From Arthrobacter_B sp038069765 (lineage in GTDB: Bacteria > Actinomycetota > Actinomycetes > Actinomycetales > Micrococcaceae), in NCBI RefSeq assembly GCF_038069765.1, contig NZ_JBBPFS010000004.1:434001-498000 (forward strand): 64,000 nucleotides of DNA. The letters are read 5' to 3'. Below the pieces are notes generated by a model, which was not told the origin of the DNA, did not search any database, and worked only from the letters and a program-made list of their open reading frames with translations. The translations under genes were made by a program, and so were the position numbers. Below are positions 25,078 through 33,217 of the stretch, piece by piece. Numbering within the stretch: position 1 is the stretch's first letter; each line of letters begins with the position of its first letter.

Positions 25078-25533
25078 CTAGTCCTGCTGTGCCGTGCGGC
25101 GACGAACAATGAACGTTCCTCCTGCGGCGGCTGCCAGCACCAGCCCGCCGCCGAGAGCCAGCACTCCGGCATTGGACCCCTGCGGTTCCTGGGCTATGCC
25201 GGTGTTGGCCCCGCCCGAAGGCACGCGGTCAACCTGCGGTGTGGTGGACCAATCGGTTTGGGTTGAGGCCGGCCACTGAGTCACCGGCTTCGTGGCATCA
25301 TCACACCCGTAACCGTCCATGTCCTGGTCCAGATGCGTTCCGTAACGGGGATGGTTGGAGGGAATGTTGTACACGCCCTCATTGGCCGCCTCTGTGCAAT
25401 TCGCGTAGGGCATGACCGGCGGCTCGGGCGGCTGGGGAGGCTGACCTGGCCCGTCAGCCAAAGCCGGAGTTGCCGAAAGGACTGAGAAGCCGGTGACCGC
25501 GGCGAGAGCCAAACCTGCAGTGCGCTTTTTCAT
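25078..25533 (-). CDS. Excalibur-domain surface protein with C-terminal membrane anchor
   Basis: 151 residues. Signal peptide 1-26 (ends ATPALA), excalibur domain 43-78 with Cys46 and the calcium-type DQDMDGYGC loop (69-77), linker, one membrane segment (~122-143) and a basic RRRTAQQD tail. That is the layout of a sortase substrate, yet no LPXTG is visible; the best candidate near the membrane is GANTG (108-112). Co-transcribed with the class F sortase. Start ATG 25533 (MKKRTAG). Confidence 0.85.
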   Translation of the reverse strand: MKKRTAGLALAAVTGFSVLSATPALADGPGQPPQPPEPPVMPYANCTEAANEGVYNIPSNHPRYGTHLDQDMDGYGCDDATKPVTQWPASTQTDWSTTPQVDRVPSGGANTGIAQEPQGSNAGVLALGGGLVLAAAAGGTFIVRRRTAQQD

Positions 25534-25673
25534 GGTGCCTCTGCTTTCCGTGTGGAGGTAGTCACCCAAGTGGTGGGTGATGGAAACAGAGTAGGGAGAA
25601 GGTAGTTTTTGTCACCCGAGTAGGAGGGGGTTTTGGGTCCCCGGCAGGCAAATAAAATCCGGTGCGGGAGCGC

Positions 25674-26267
25674 TTAGGAAATGATGGTGGTAGTCACGGC
25701 CACAATTTGGGGTTTGGGCGGAAACGAGCTGAAACCGAAGCGAACGGGCGGTTTGAGGGGGGAGAGCCGGCCCAGGTCCCGGCCGTTCCACACCGCGGAA
25801 GCTCCGGCCACGGAACGGATGGAACGCACGCCGTAGAACTCACGGCGCCCGCCGCCGGCAGAACCTGCCGTGGAGACGCCCGGCACCAGCACCGCGGCCA
25901 CGGGGTTAACCGCCGCCAGCCAGCGCGGATGCACGGCCAAAGCAGGAGGCACGTGCTCCAGCAGCCGCCCCAGGATCGTCCGCGGACCCAGGGCCAGGTT
26001 CAGCCGAAGGGGGCCGGCGCTCACCAGGAACCGGTCGGCCGTGAGCCTGGCCTCGACGTCGACCACATCCACCGCGTCGAAATGGTAGGTGCCTCCGACA
26101 TACGCCGCGACGTCGCTGTTCGGCGCCAGGAGCAGACGGGAGCCGGCGGCATTCTCCGCCATAACGTCGGTGAAGGCCCCGAACGGCGACTCGAGCCAGT
26201 GTCCCATCACCAGCCGAGTACCCGAATACGTGCCGATCCCTGCAATGTAGCCGCGAAAACGGTCCAT
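25674..26267 (-). CDS. Hypothetical protein
   Basis: 197 residues starting MDRFRGYIAGIGTYSG. It has strand-rich stretches (TRLVMGHWLESPFGAFTDVM, RLLLAPNSDVAAYV) and no signal peptide. I recognise no family. The regular composition and clean start suggest a real gene. It is divergent from purA with 230 bp between them and follows an empty 140-bp gap. Confidence 0.65.
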   Translation of the reverse strand: MDRFRGYIAGIGTYSGTRLVMGHWLESPFGAFTDVMAENAAGSRLLLAPNSDVAAYVGGTYHFDAVDVVDVEARLTADRFLVSAGPLRLNLALGPRTILGRLLEHVPPALAVHPRWLAAVNPVAAVLVPGVSTAGSAGGGRREFYGVRSIRSVAGASAVWNGRDLGRLSPLKPPVRFGFSSFPPKPQIVAVTTTIIS

Positions 26268-26497
26268 CCGGTTACGCTACGCGAAGGTTTCCACCGGGAA
26301 TACCCATTGTGGCGCTGCGTAAAGGGCGCCGGCGTTACAATCGGCTAAACTTGGTAGGTAAGAGCCCCGCGACTCCGGCTTGACTCCGGCTTTCTGTTAT
26401 TCCGGTCTGGCCTGCGAGTTCAGGGGCGTTCTCATGCACGGAAGCGGATCGCGCCGTCGGCGTTTTTCCCCTTTCGTAACTAATGGGGGAGGATCCC
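26268..26497. other. Divergent intergenic region upstream of purA
   Basis: 230 bp. A TACAAT hexamer at 26336-26341 could be a -10 element, but I find no good -35 at 16-18 bp. No riboswitch-like structure and no convincing gene. Confidence 0.35.
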
Positions 26498-27787
26498 ATG
26501 CCCGCAATTGTCATCGTCGGCGCCCAGTGGGGCGACGAAGGTAAAGGTAAGGCCACCGACCTGCTGGGGGGCCGCGTCGATTATGTCGTCAAGCCCAACG
26601 GCGGAAACAACGCCGGCCACACCGTCGTCGTCGGCGGTGAAAAATACGAACTCAAGCTTTTGCCGGCCGGCATCCTGAGCCCCAACGCCATTCCCGTCAT
26701 CGGCAACGGCTGCGTGGTGAACCTCGAGGCACTCTTCGATGAAATCGACGGCCTGGAGGCCCGCGGCGCGGACACCTCCAAGCTGAGGATTTCCGCCAAC
26801 GCCCACCTCGTGGCGCCGTTCCACCAGGTGATGGACAAGGTGACCGAACGGTTCCTGGGCAAACGCGCCATCGGCACCACCGGGCGCGGCATTGGTCCGG
26901 CCTACATGGACAAGGTGGCCCGCCTGGGCATCCGGGTCCAGGACATCTTTGACGAGTCGATCCTGCGCCAGAAGGTCGAAGGCTCGCTGCGCCAGAAGAA
27001 CCAGCTGCTGGTCAAGGTCTACAACCGCCGCGACGTCGACGTCGAAGAGGTTGTCGAATACTTCCTGTCCTACGCGGACCGGCTGCGCCCCATGGTCATC
27101 GACTCCACGTACGAGCTGAACCGCGCGCTGGACGAGGGCAAGGTTGTCCTGATGGAGGGCGGCCAGGCCACCTTCCTGGACGTGGACCACGGCACCTACC
27201 CGTTTGTGACGTCCTCCAACCCCACCGCCGGCGGCGCGTCCGTGGGCTCGGGCATCGGCCCGACCCGGATCACCCGTTCCGTGGGCATCATCAAGGCGTA
27301 CACCACCCGTGTCGGCGCCGGCCCGTTCCCCACCGAGCTCTTTGACGACATGGGCCTGTACCTGCAGAAAACCGGCGGCGAGTTCGGCGTAAACACCGGC
27401 CGTCCCCGCCGCTGCGGCTGGTACGACGCCGTACTGGCCCGCCACGCCTCGCGCGTGAACGGCTTCACCGACTACTTCGTCACGAAGCTGGACGTGCTCA
27501 CCGGCATCGAGCAGATTCCGGTGTGCGTGGCCTACGACGTCGACGGCGTGCGGTTCGACGAGATGCCGATGACGCAGACCGACTTCCACCACGCCAAGCC
27601 GATCTTCGAGTACTTCGACGGCTGGACCGAGGACATCACCGGTGCCCGGACCCTGGACGACCTGCCCAAGAACGCCCGGGACTACGTGCTGGCACTGGAA
27701 AAAATGTCCGGCACCCGTTTCTCGGCCATCGGCGTCGGGCCGGACCGCGACCAGACCATCGTGGTGCGGGATCTGATCAACGAGTAG
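26498..27787 (+). CDS. purA: Adenylosuccinate synthetase
   Basis: 429 residues. It joins IMP and aspartate with GTP on the way to AMP. N-terminal GAQWGDEGKGK is the GTP/IMP loop, NAGHTVVV has the catalytic His, TTGRGIGPAY binds IMP, and GVNTGRPRRCGWYDAV and the C-terminal GVGPDRDQTIVV are conserved. ATG 26498 has GGGGGAGGA just upstream. Followed by a long hairpin. Confidence 0.97.
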   Translation: MPAIVIVGAQWGDEGKGKATDLLGGRVDYVVKPNGGNNAGHTVVVGGEKYELKLLPAGILSPNAIPVIGNGCVVNLEALFDEIDGLEARGADTSKLRISANAHLVAPFHQVMDKVTERFLGKRAIGTTGRGIGPAYMDKVARLGIRVQDIFDESILRQKVEGSLRQKNQLLVKVYNRRDVDVEEVVEYFLSYADRLRPMVIDSTYELNRALDEGKVVLMEGGQATFLDVDHGTYPFVTSSNPTAGGASVGSGIGPTRITRSVGIIKAYTTRVGAGPFPTELFDDMGLYLQKTGGEFGVNTGRPRRCGWYDAVLARHASRVNGFTDYFVTKLDVLTGIEQIPVCVAYDVDGVRFDEMPMTQTDFHHAKPIFEYFDGWTEDITGARTLDDLPKNARDYVLALEKMSGTRFSAIGVGPDRDQTIVVRDLINE

Positions 27788-27800
27788 GACTTCGATATAA

Positions 27801-27837
27801 GGAAGGCCCCGCAGCCGCTAAGGCTGCGGGGCCTTCC
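27801..27837. terminator. Hairpin terminator after purA
   Basis: Perfect 16-bp stem (27801-27816 with 27822-27837), loop GCTAA. The plus-strand tail CCCTGTTT is a poor T-run. It sits between purA and the converging VOC remnant. Confidence 0.8.
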
Positions 27838-27842
27838 CCTGT

Positions 27843-28076
27843 TTAGGGTGCGGCCGGCATATCCGGGGCGCCCGGCACATCCAAGGCGGCTTCCTCGGCG
27901 GATCGGCGGAGCACGCAGAATTCGTTGCCCTCCGGATCGGCCAGCACCACCCAGCCCCTGCCCGACGTCGGCGCGCACTGCGCCCAGCGCGAGGAGCCGT
28001 TCCACTTCCTGCTCCTGAGTGCTGCTCCCGGCCAAAAGTATCAGGCGCAGGGTCCAATCCGCCCGGCCGGAACCGA
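27843..28076 (-). pseudogene. VOC/glyoxalase-like gene remnant, truncated and frameshifted
   Basis: One frame reads EQEVERLLALGAVRADVGQG; the continuing domain GWVVLADPEGNEFCVLRR appears in another frame and runs to TAA at 27843-27845. In intact vicinal-oxygen-chelate proteins these two stretches are contiguous, so about one frameshift near 27955-27965 splits them. No start codon or N-terminal half is seen before mscL. Original activity unknown; it looks like decay in progress beside purA. Confidence 0.75.
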
Positions 28077-28505
28077 TTAGTGTTTCTGCCCGCCTTGGGG
28101 CGGTGCTGTCCCGTTCGGCGGCTGCGCAGTGAGCGCATCCCGGATTTCGGTCAGCAGCATCACCTGGGGATCCGCGCTCTGTTCCGGGGTGATTCCAAGC
28201 CTGCGGTTGCGCCGTTCGATCATTTTGTTCATGGGCAGCACGATCGCGAAGTACACGGCAGCCGCGATGAGCAGGAAGTTCACGACGGCGGTCAGCAGGA
28301 CCCCGAACTGAATCTGGTTCCCGTTGAAGGTAACTGCAGCGAAACTGTCGAAGTTCGGCGAACCGACGAGCCCGGAGATGAACGGCATAAGCACCGAGTT
28401 GACCAGGGCGTTCACGACTGTACTAAACGCTGCGCCGATGATTACGGCAACCGCCAGGTCCAGTACATTGCCCTTCATGATGAAGTCTTTGAATCCCTTT
28501 AGCAT
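28077..28505 (-). CDS. mscL: Large-conductance mechanosensitive channel
   Basis: 142 residues. N-terminal MLKGFKDFIMKGNVLDLAVAVIIGAAF is the S1 helix and pore-lining TM1; a periplasmic loop and TM2 (VLLTAVVNFLLIAAAVYFAIV) follow; the C-terminal helix has VMLLTEIRDAL. It opens under membrane tension to release solutes in osmotic downshock. Single gene; start ATG 28505 with weak ribosome site. Confidence 0.96.
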   Translation of the reverse strand: MLKGFKDFIMKGNVLDLAVAVIIGAAFSTVVNALVNSVLMPFISGLVGSPNFDSFAAVTFNGNQIQFGVLLTAVVNFLLIAAAVYFAIVLPMNKMIERRNRRLGITPEQSADPQVMLLTEIRDALTAQPPNGTAPPQGGQKH

Positions 28506-28608
28506 CTCGCCAGAGTAACCGCCCCAGGACCCGCGGCGCCTCCCCCCACCGAAGAAACACTAGGCTTTGGGGAGAAATGAAGTCCCGCAGAACCTGATTC
28601 ATGCAGGC

Positions 28609-29169
28609 TTACGCCAGCCGCATTGTGGTGATGCAGGTGGGACTGTCCTCGAAGGTCCCGAAGTCCTGGGTTGCGGTGCCCGCAGCGGAGGTAATCTGCA
28701 GGGACCCGGCAATGTCCTTCGGCAGCCAGAAGCCGGCGAAGCCGTTCTCATAAGTGCTGGTGCTTTCATCCACCAGCACCGTTCCGTCGGCAGCTGTGAT
28801 CCGCACCTGCACGGGGGTGTCGGTGAGTTCGCCCTGACAGCCGGAGAGACTGTGGTGGAAACAGTCGTGGGTGGTGGTGGTCCATGGTGCCACGGCCAGA
28901 TAGAACTGATCCTCCGGCAGAGCCAGTACGGTCTCCTGCCCCTTGTCCTGAAGGATGACCGAATCATAGGTCACGGAGGCGGAGAGGCCGGTGGACCGGT
29001 CCTCATTGGTGCGGTCCAGCTGTTCAACGACTTCCGAGGTGCTGGCATGCTCCAGCCCATGCTCACGCAGCAAATTGCGGCTGTTCGTTTCACTGTCGTC
29101 CGGGCCGGCGCTGCAGCCCGTGGCCAGCAGCAGCGCGGCAACGGGCAGGATGACACGCTTGAGCTTCAT
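28609..29169 (-). CDS. CueP-type periplasmic copper-binding lipoprotein
   Basis: 186 residues. Signal peptide with lipobox LLLATGC (Cys19). The conserved CueP block TTTTHDCFHHSLSGCQGEL and the C-terminal SPTCITTMRLA carry the cysteines and histidines used for copper in Salmonella CueP. In Gram-positives it would sit on the outer face of the membrane. No copper ATPase or CsoR gene adjoins it here, so the copper role is from family membership alone. Confidence 0.8.
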   Translation of the reverse strand: MKLKRVILPVAALLLATGCSAGPDDSETNSRNLLREHGLEHASTSEVVEQLDRTNEDRSTGLSASVTYDSVILQDKGQETVLALPEDQFYLAVAPWTTTTHDCFHHSLSGCQGELTDTPVQVRITAADGTVLVDESTSTYENGFAGFWLPKDIAGSLQITSAAGTATQDFGTFEDSPTCITTMRLA

Positions 29170-29228
29170 GGCACCAGCCTACGACGGCGCCGCGCCGGGC
29201 CTCAAAACGCAGCTCAGGCCACGGGGGT

Positions 29229-30221
29229 TCACCAGCGGTGCCGGGCCTCCTCGATCCAGCCGGTTAGCCCGCTCAGCGAATACTCGGTCCCGTCCGGGGT
29301 GCGTGCCGTTCCGGTCCAGGCGCCGAAGGCCTGCCAAATCTCGGAGGAGATCACGCCCAGCTTGGTGGCCGACGTCCTGCGGTGGAACGGCGTCAGCACG
29401 GCATCGATCCACGGCCCGTGCACCGTCCAGGGTGACGCGGGATCACTGAGGTCATACGTGAACTCAAGTTCGCCGTCGTAGTGGTGCAGCCGACCGTCCA
29501 CAATCAGGGCGTTTTCCGTGGCCGGAGTTCCGGCCGTCCACTGCCCGCCGATCTGCAGCCCCAGCCGCGTACCGTTCACGGTTCCCGACCCCGCACCCCA
29601 GGTCCACGTGGTCCGGTACGGCCAGCGGCCCCGCCCGCGGTCCAGAACGGCAAAGGCGCCGGCGCCAACGTCAAACGTCTTCCCGTCCACCGTCACGGTT
29701 CCGGAGACGTCCCGTGCCACGTCCTTGAGCGTGTACTGGAAGCGCCGGTCGGACCAGGGCACCACCACGCCCAGCACCTCTCCGTCCGCGGGTGCGTACA
29801 GATCCACCGCCACCCGCGGCGAGCGGGCACGCAGGTGGGTGCCGCCGTCGTCGTCGTGGAAGCGCAGCGACACATCGCCCGCGGCGCCCAGCGCCGTCAG
29901 CGGCGGAAGCGTGTCCGGCAGCTGGACGTCTGCGGGGGAGGGGAGGATCTTCAGCGGCTCGATGCTGATTTCCTCTCCGGTGGCCCGGACCAGCACGTAG
30001 ATCTGGAGACTTGCCGCATACCCGAGGTTCACAATGGTCATGCCCACGGCCAGTTCCGGGGACAGGATCCCCCAGTACTCCCAGCGCTTGGTCCGCAGCC
30101 GCCCCGCCGGGCCGTCAGGGAGCGGGGTGCGGTGCAGCGGCGAGCGGGAGTAGCCAACGGCCTGCGGATTAAGGGATCCGCGGGCAGTGGTCAGGTCTGT
30201 CGGCAGCGTGAGTTCGTCCAT
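29229..30221 (-). CDS. DUF2804 family protein
   Basis: 330 residues from ATG 30221. Recognised from KRWEYWGILSPELAVGMTIVNLGYAASLQIYVL and the beta-rich middle. The family is of unknown function, sometimes linked to lipid or polymer binding. A longer open frame upstream to 30644 is antisense to the nitrilase gene and was not used. Divergent from the nitrilase with 100 bp between. Confidence 0.85.
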   Translation of the reverse strand: MDELTLPTDLTTARGSLNPQAVGYSRSPLHRTPLPDGPAGRLRTKRWEYWGILSPELAVGMTIVNLGYAASLQIYVLVRATGEEISIEPLKILPSPADVQLPDTLPPLTALGAAGDVSLRFHDDDGGTHLRARSPRVAVDLYAPADGEVLGVVVPWSDRRFQYTLKDVARDVSGTVTVDGKTFDVGAGAFAVLDRGRGRWPYRTTWTWGAGSGTVNGTRLGLQIGGQWTAGTPATENALIVDGRLHHYDGELEFTYDLSDPASPWTVHGPWIDAVLTPFHRRTSATKLGVISSEIWQAFGAWTGTARTPDGTEYSLSGLTGWIEEARHRW

Positions 30222-30321
30222 GCGGCACCAGTCTAGGCGGCTGGTGCTCTCGATCCGTGCTCCGCTTCCGGGTCCTGGTCTAGGCTGGGAGGAACTTCGG
30301 TTCCGGAAGAAGGCGGTTGTT

Positions 30322-31128
30322 ATGTTGGTGAGCGTAGGCCAGTTCAGTCCCACGGGCGACGTCGGGGAGAACCTTGACGTCATGCGTTCCCTGACGGCCA
30401 AAGCGAAGGCCGAGGGCGCCGAGCTGATCGTGTTTCCCGAGGAATCAATGTTCAGCGTGGGCAAAGTCGAAGGCCCGCTGGCCGCGGCGGTCGACGCCGG
30501 CTGGACCACTTTTGTGCAGCAGCTGTCCCTCCTCGCTGCCGAACAGGGCATCGCCGTCGTCGCCGGCGGGTATGAATCCAGCGGCGAGGACCGGCCCTTC
30601 AACACGCTGGTGCTGATAGACGCCACCGGGCGGATCGCCGACACCTACCGCAAACTGCACCTGTATGACGCTTTCAGTTACGCCGAGTCGGAGCGGATCA
30701 AGCCCGGCGACGGCGGCGTCAAGGTTGTCGAGCTTGGAGGCATCAAGGTTGGGCTGATGACCTGCTATGACATCCGCTTCCCTGAACTGGCACGTGCGCT
30801 CACTGATCAGGGCGCGGACCTGCTGGCGGTTCCGGCGGCCTGGTTCAAGGGCGAGCACAAGATTGAACACTGGGAAACGCTGCTCAAGGCCCGCGCCATC
30901 GAAAACACCGTATGGGTGGCCGCCGCGGGAACCTCGAGCCGCCACACGGTGGGCCACTCGGCGATCCTGGACCCCATGGGCGTGGCGCAGGCATTCCTGG
31001 GTGATGAATCCGAGGCAGTGGTCACGGCGGAGGTCACCCGCAAGCGGATCGACGACGTCCGGGAGTTCCTGCCGGTGCTCCGCAACCGCCGCTTTGCGGC
31101 CAACGACCGCATTGTTTCCGCCCAATAA
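30322..31128 (+). CDS. Nitrilase-superfamily carbon-nitrogen hydrolase
   Basis: 268 residues. The catalytic triad is Glu40 (VFPEESMF), Lys111 (TYRKLHLYDAF) and Cys148 (GLMTCYDIRFPE). The family splits amide C-N bonds; the length and motifs fit the branch with omega-amidase and deaminated-glutathione amidase. ATG 30322 is chosen; upstream sequence in frame lacks family similarity. Single gene, terminated by the hairpin at 31184-31233. Confidence 0.9.
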   Translation: MLVSVGQFSPTGDVGENLDVMRSLTAKAKAEGAELIVFPEESMFSVGKVEGPLAAAVDAGWTTFVQQLSLLAAEQGIAVVAGGYESSGEDRPFNTLVLIDATGRIADTYRKLHLYDAFSYAESERIKPGDGGVKVVELGGIKVGLMTCYDIRFPELARALTDQGADLLAVPAAWFKGEHKIEHWETLLKARAIENTVWVAAAGTSSRHTVGHSAILDPMGVAQAFLGDESEAVVTAEVTRKRIDDVREFLPVLRNRRFAANDRIVSAQ

Positions 31129-31183
31129 AACTTTTTTCGCAACAACGTAACCTTTCGGTACTCCGGTACGATTACTCTTTTGG

Positions 31184-31233
31184 AACGACCGCACCGAGGC
31201 TTATCCCCCCAACGAGCCCCGGTGCGGTCGTTT
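31184..31233 (+). terminator. Hairpin terminator after the nitrilase gene
   Basis: Perfect 13-bp stem (31184-31196 with 31220-31232), 23-nt loop, then TTTCTTC. The hairpin lies between the nitrilase gene and the sigma-factor gene. Confidence 0.8.
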
Positions 31234-31306
31234 CTTCATGTGTGGGGGCCAAACCGGCAGGGTAGTATGTGGGGCGCCCATCCTTCCGCGAGGGAAAGAC
31301 CGAACC

Positions 31307-31873
31307 TTGGCCACAGCCCTGACAGAGGAAATCCTCTCTGCCGCCGCCGGCGGGAAGCCCGAAGCACTTCGCCGGATCTATGAGGCGCTCGCACCGTCGA
31401 TCCTGGCCTATCTCAGCGGCAAGGGAAGCGAAGATCCTGAGGCACTGACCCAGGAAGTCTTCCTGACGGTCTTCGGCAAACTGAACACTCTGACCGGGGG
31501 TTTATCCGGATTGCGGACCTTCGCTTTTTCAGTGGCCCATGCACGGATGGTTGATGATGCCCGGAGGCGTGAGCGGCAACCGCTGCTGGCGGAGTTTCAT
31601 CCCTCGGCCGACGCCCGAGTCACCGCTTCAGCCGAAGAAACGGTGCTTGGATCGGGAGCCGGAGTCGCCGAACTTCTGGAAGGGCTGACACGCCGGCAAC
31701 AGGAAGTGCTCCTGCTGCGTGTTGTTGGTGACCAGTCCGTCGAAAACACGGCCAAGATCATGGGATGCACCGAGGGAGCAGTCAAACAGCTGCAAAACAG
31801 GGCGTTAAAAACACTCAAGGACCGGTTGGAACGGGAACGAAAGGAGGAGCCGGCTCATGAACGAATTGCCTGA
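31307..31873 (+). CDS. ECF-type sigma-70 family RNA polymerase sigma factor
   Basis: 188 residues from TTG 31307, preceded by GAGGGAAAG. Region 2 spans EALRRIYEALAPSILAYLSGKGSEDPEALTQEVFLTVFGKL; region 4 is LEGLTRRQQEVLLLRVVGDQSVENTAKIMGCTEGAVKQLQNRALKTL with the helix-turn-helix. The linker is loose. The next gene overlaps its end by 17 bp and looks like its anti-sigma factor. The open frame extends upstream to 31238 but has no family sequence there. Confidence 0.88.
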   Translation: MATALTEEILSAAAGGKPEALRRIYEALAPSILAYLSGKGSEDPEALTQEVFLTVFGKLNTLTGGLSGLRTFAFSVAHARMVDDARRRERQPLLAEFHPSADARVTASAEETVLGSGAGVAELLEGLTRRQQEVLLLRVVGDQSVENTAKIMGCTEGAVKQLQNRALKTLKDRLERERKEEPAHERIA

Positions 31874-32714
31874 ACCGGACAACGACCTGGGCATCCGGCA
31901 TCTCCTGGCCGAATCCGGGACCGGGGAAAGCCCCGAGCTCCTCGAGGGCCTGCGCCGCCTGCGGTCCTTTCGCTCCGCCCCCGCCCCCAAACCCACGGGC
32001 GAGCTGGCTGCCCTGCTTGCCGAAACACCCGCCCCGCCCCCTCAGCGGCCGCCGCGGCACCGCGGCTTGATCCTGAGCTTTGCGTTGGCGGGTGCCATGG
32101 CGGCGGGCACCACCGGGGTTGCCGCGAACAACGACCTGCGCCTCGCCACCGATACATTCTCCGCCCACCTGATTGAACAGATGCTGCCGGGCCACAACCA
32201 CGACGAGCCGCAGCCGCCCGCCCAGCCGCCCGACGACGTCCCCCTGGCCGCCGGTGACGCTGCGGCGGAAGGGGGTGCCGGCGGTGCCGGCGGTGCCGGT
32301 GGTTCCGGCGGAGAGCCGGCGGTTCCCGGAACCCACCTGCCGGTGCCCGCGGCTGACACCGGCGGGCAGGGGGCACCGGCAGCGGCGGAAACCCCGCCGC
32401 CGGCCGACAACACGCTGCCCGCCCCGGCTGCTGAACCCGCACCAGCCGTCCTTCCGGAAACCGCTGCCACTCCGGAAGCCCCGGCCATTCCCGAAGCCAG
32501 CGCAGAGCAACCCGGGAAGAGCGGCGGCGCGCATCCCTCCGGCATCCATCCGGGACAGGGCAGGCCGGCCGACGGCCACAACGGGCGGGGCAGGCACTGG
32601 CCCGGCGACCGGGAATCGGCCCAGGCCCCCGGACAGGGGAGGGGCTCCGCCGGCCCCGCCGGCCACAGCCGAGAGAGCGCCCATCCAAACAACGGGACCG
32701 GACAGGGCCGCTAA
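31857..32714 (+). CDS. Probable membrane anti-sigma factor with long Pro/Ala/Gly-rich exterior
   Basis: 285 residues. Cytoplasmic part 1-~70, one membrane segment (LILSFALAGAMAAGTTGVAA, ~76-95), then ~190 external residues rich in Pro, Ala, Gly and His, low-complexity. No ZAS (HxxxCxxC) motif. Anti-sigma role is inferred from the overlap with the sigma gene and the one-pass topology. The external region could sense the wall, but nothing in it is recognisable. Its stop overlaps the converging CoA-binding gene. Confidence 0.6.
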   Translation: MNELPEPDNDLGIRHLLAESGTGESPELLEGLRRLRSFRSAPAPKPTGELAALLAETPAPPPQRPPRHRGLILSFALAGAMAAGTTGVAANNDLRLATDTFSAHLIEQMLPGHNHDEPQPPAQPPDDVPLAAGDAAAEGGAGGAGGAGGSGGEPAVPGTHLPVPAADTGGQGAPAAAETPPPADNTLPAPAAEPAPAVLPETAATPEAPAIPEASAEQPGKSGGAHPSGIHPGQGRPADGHNGRGRHWPGDRESAQAPGQGRGSAGPAGHSRESAHPNNGTGQGR

Positions 32715-33217
32715 GCGGTCAGCTGCCGCTTCGAGGAAATGACTCCGGTGTTAAACCCGGCCAGGTTCAGTCCGCCGTGGAACCGTGCATGCTCGATCTT
32801 GATGCAGCGGTCCATCACCACGTCCAGGCCGGCGGCCTCCGCATCCCCCGCCACCTCCTCATGCCAGGAACCCAGCTGCAGCCACAGGGTCTTCGCGCCG
32901 ACGGCGACGGACTCCTGAAGCACCTGCGGCAGGTCATCATGGCGCCGGAAAACATCCACGATGTCCGGAACCTCGGGCAGGTCCGCCAGCGAGGCATAAA
33001 CGGGCCGGCCGAGGATCTCCCTGGCCACCGGGTTCACGAAGTAGACCGTGTAGGGCGAGGAGGAGAGCAGATACGTGGCCACGAAGTAGGAGGCACGGGA
33101 CGGCTTGTCCGAGGCTCCGACAATCGCGATCGACTTCGCGCTGCGCAGCAGAGCGAGCCGTTCCGGGGCGCTCGGCCCGTCCCAGGTCCTGGATTCGGTT
33201 CCAACTTCAGCTGACAC
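32711..33217 (-). CDS. CoA-binding (YccU-like) protein
   Basis: 168 residues from GTG 33217, which has GAGGAG 7 bp before it. Rossmann-type KSIAIVGASDKPSRASYFVATYLLSS binds the nucleotide part of CoA; VAVGAKTLWLQLG and DVVMDRCIKIEHAR are family marks. Function unknown. Its start overlaps the end of the sulfhydrylase gene by 11 bp, so the two are co-expressed. A paralogue lies at 46764-47192. Confidence 0.88.
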   Translation of the reverse strand: MSAEVGTESRTWDGPSAPERLALLRSAKSIAIVGASDKPSRASYFVATYLLSSSPYTVYFVNPVAREILGRPVYASLADLPEVPDIVDVFRRHDDLPQVLQESVAVGAKTLWLQLGSWHEEVAGDAEAAGLDVVMDRCIKIEHARFHGGLNLAGFNTGVISSKRQLTA

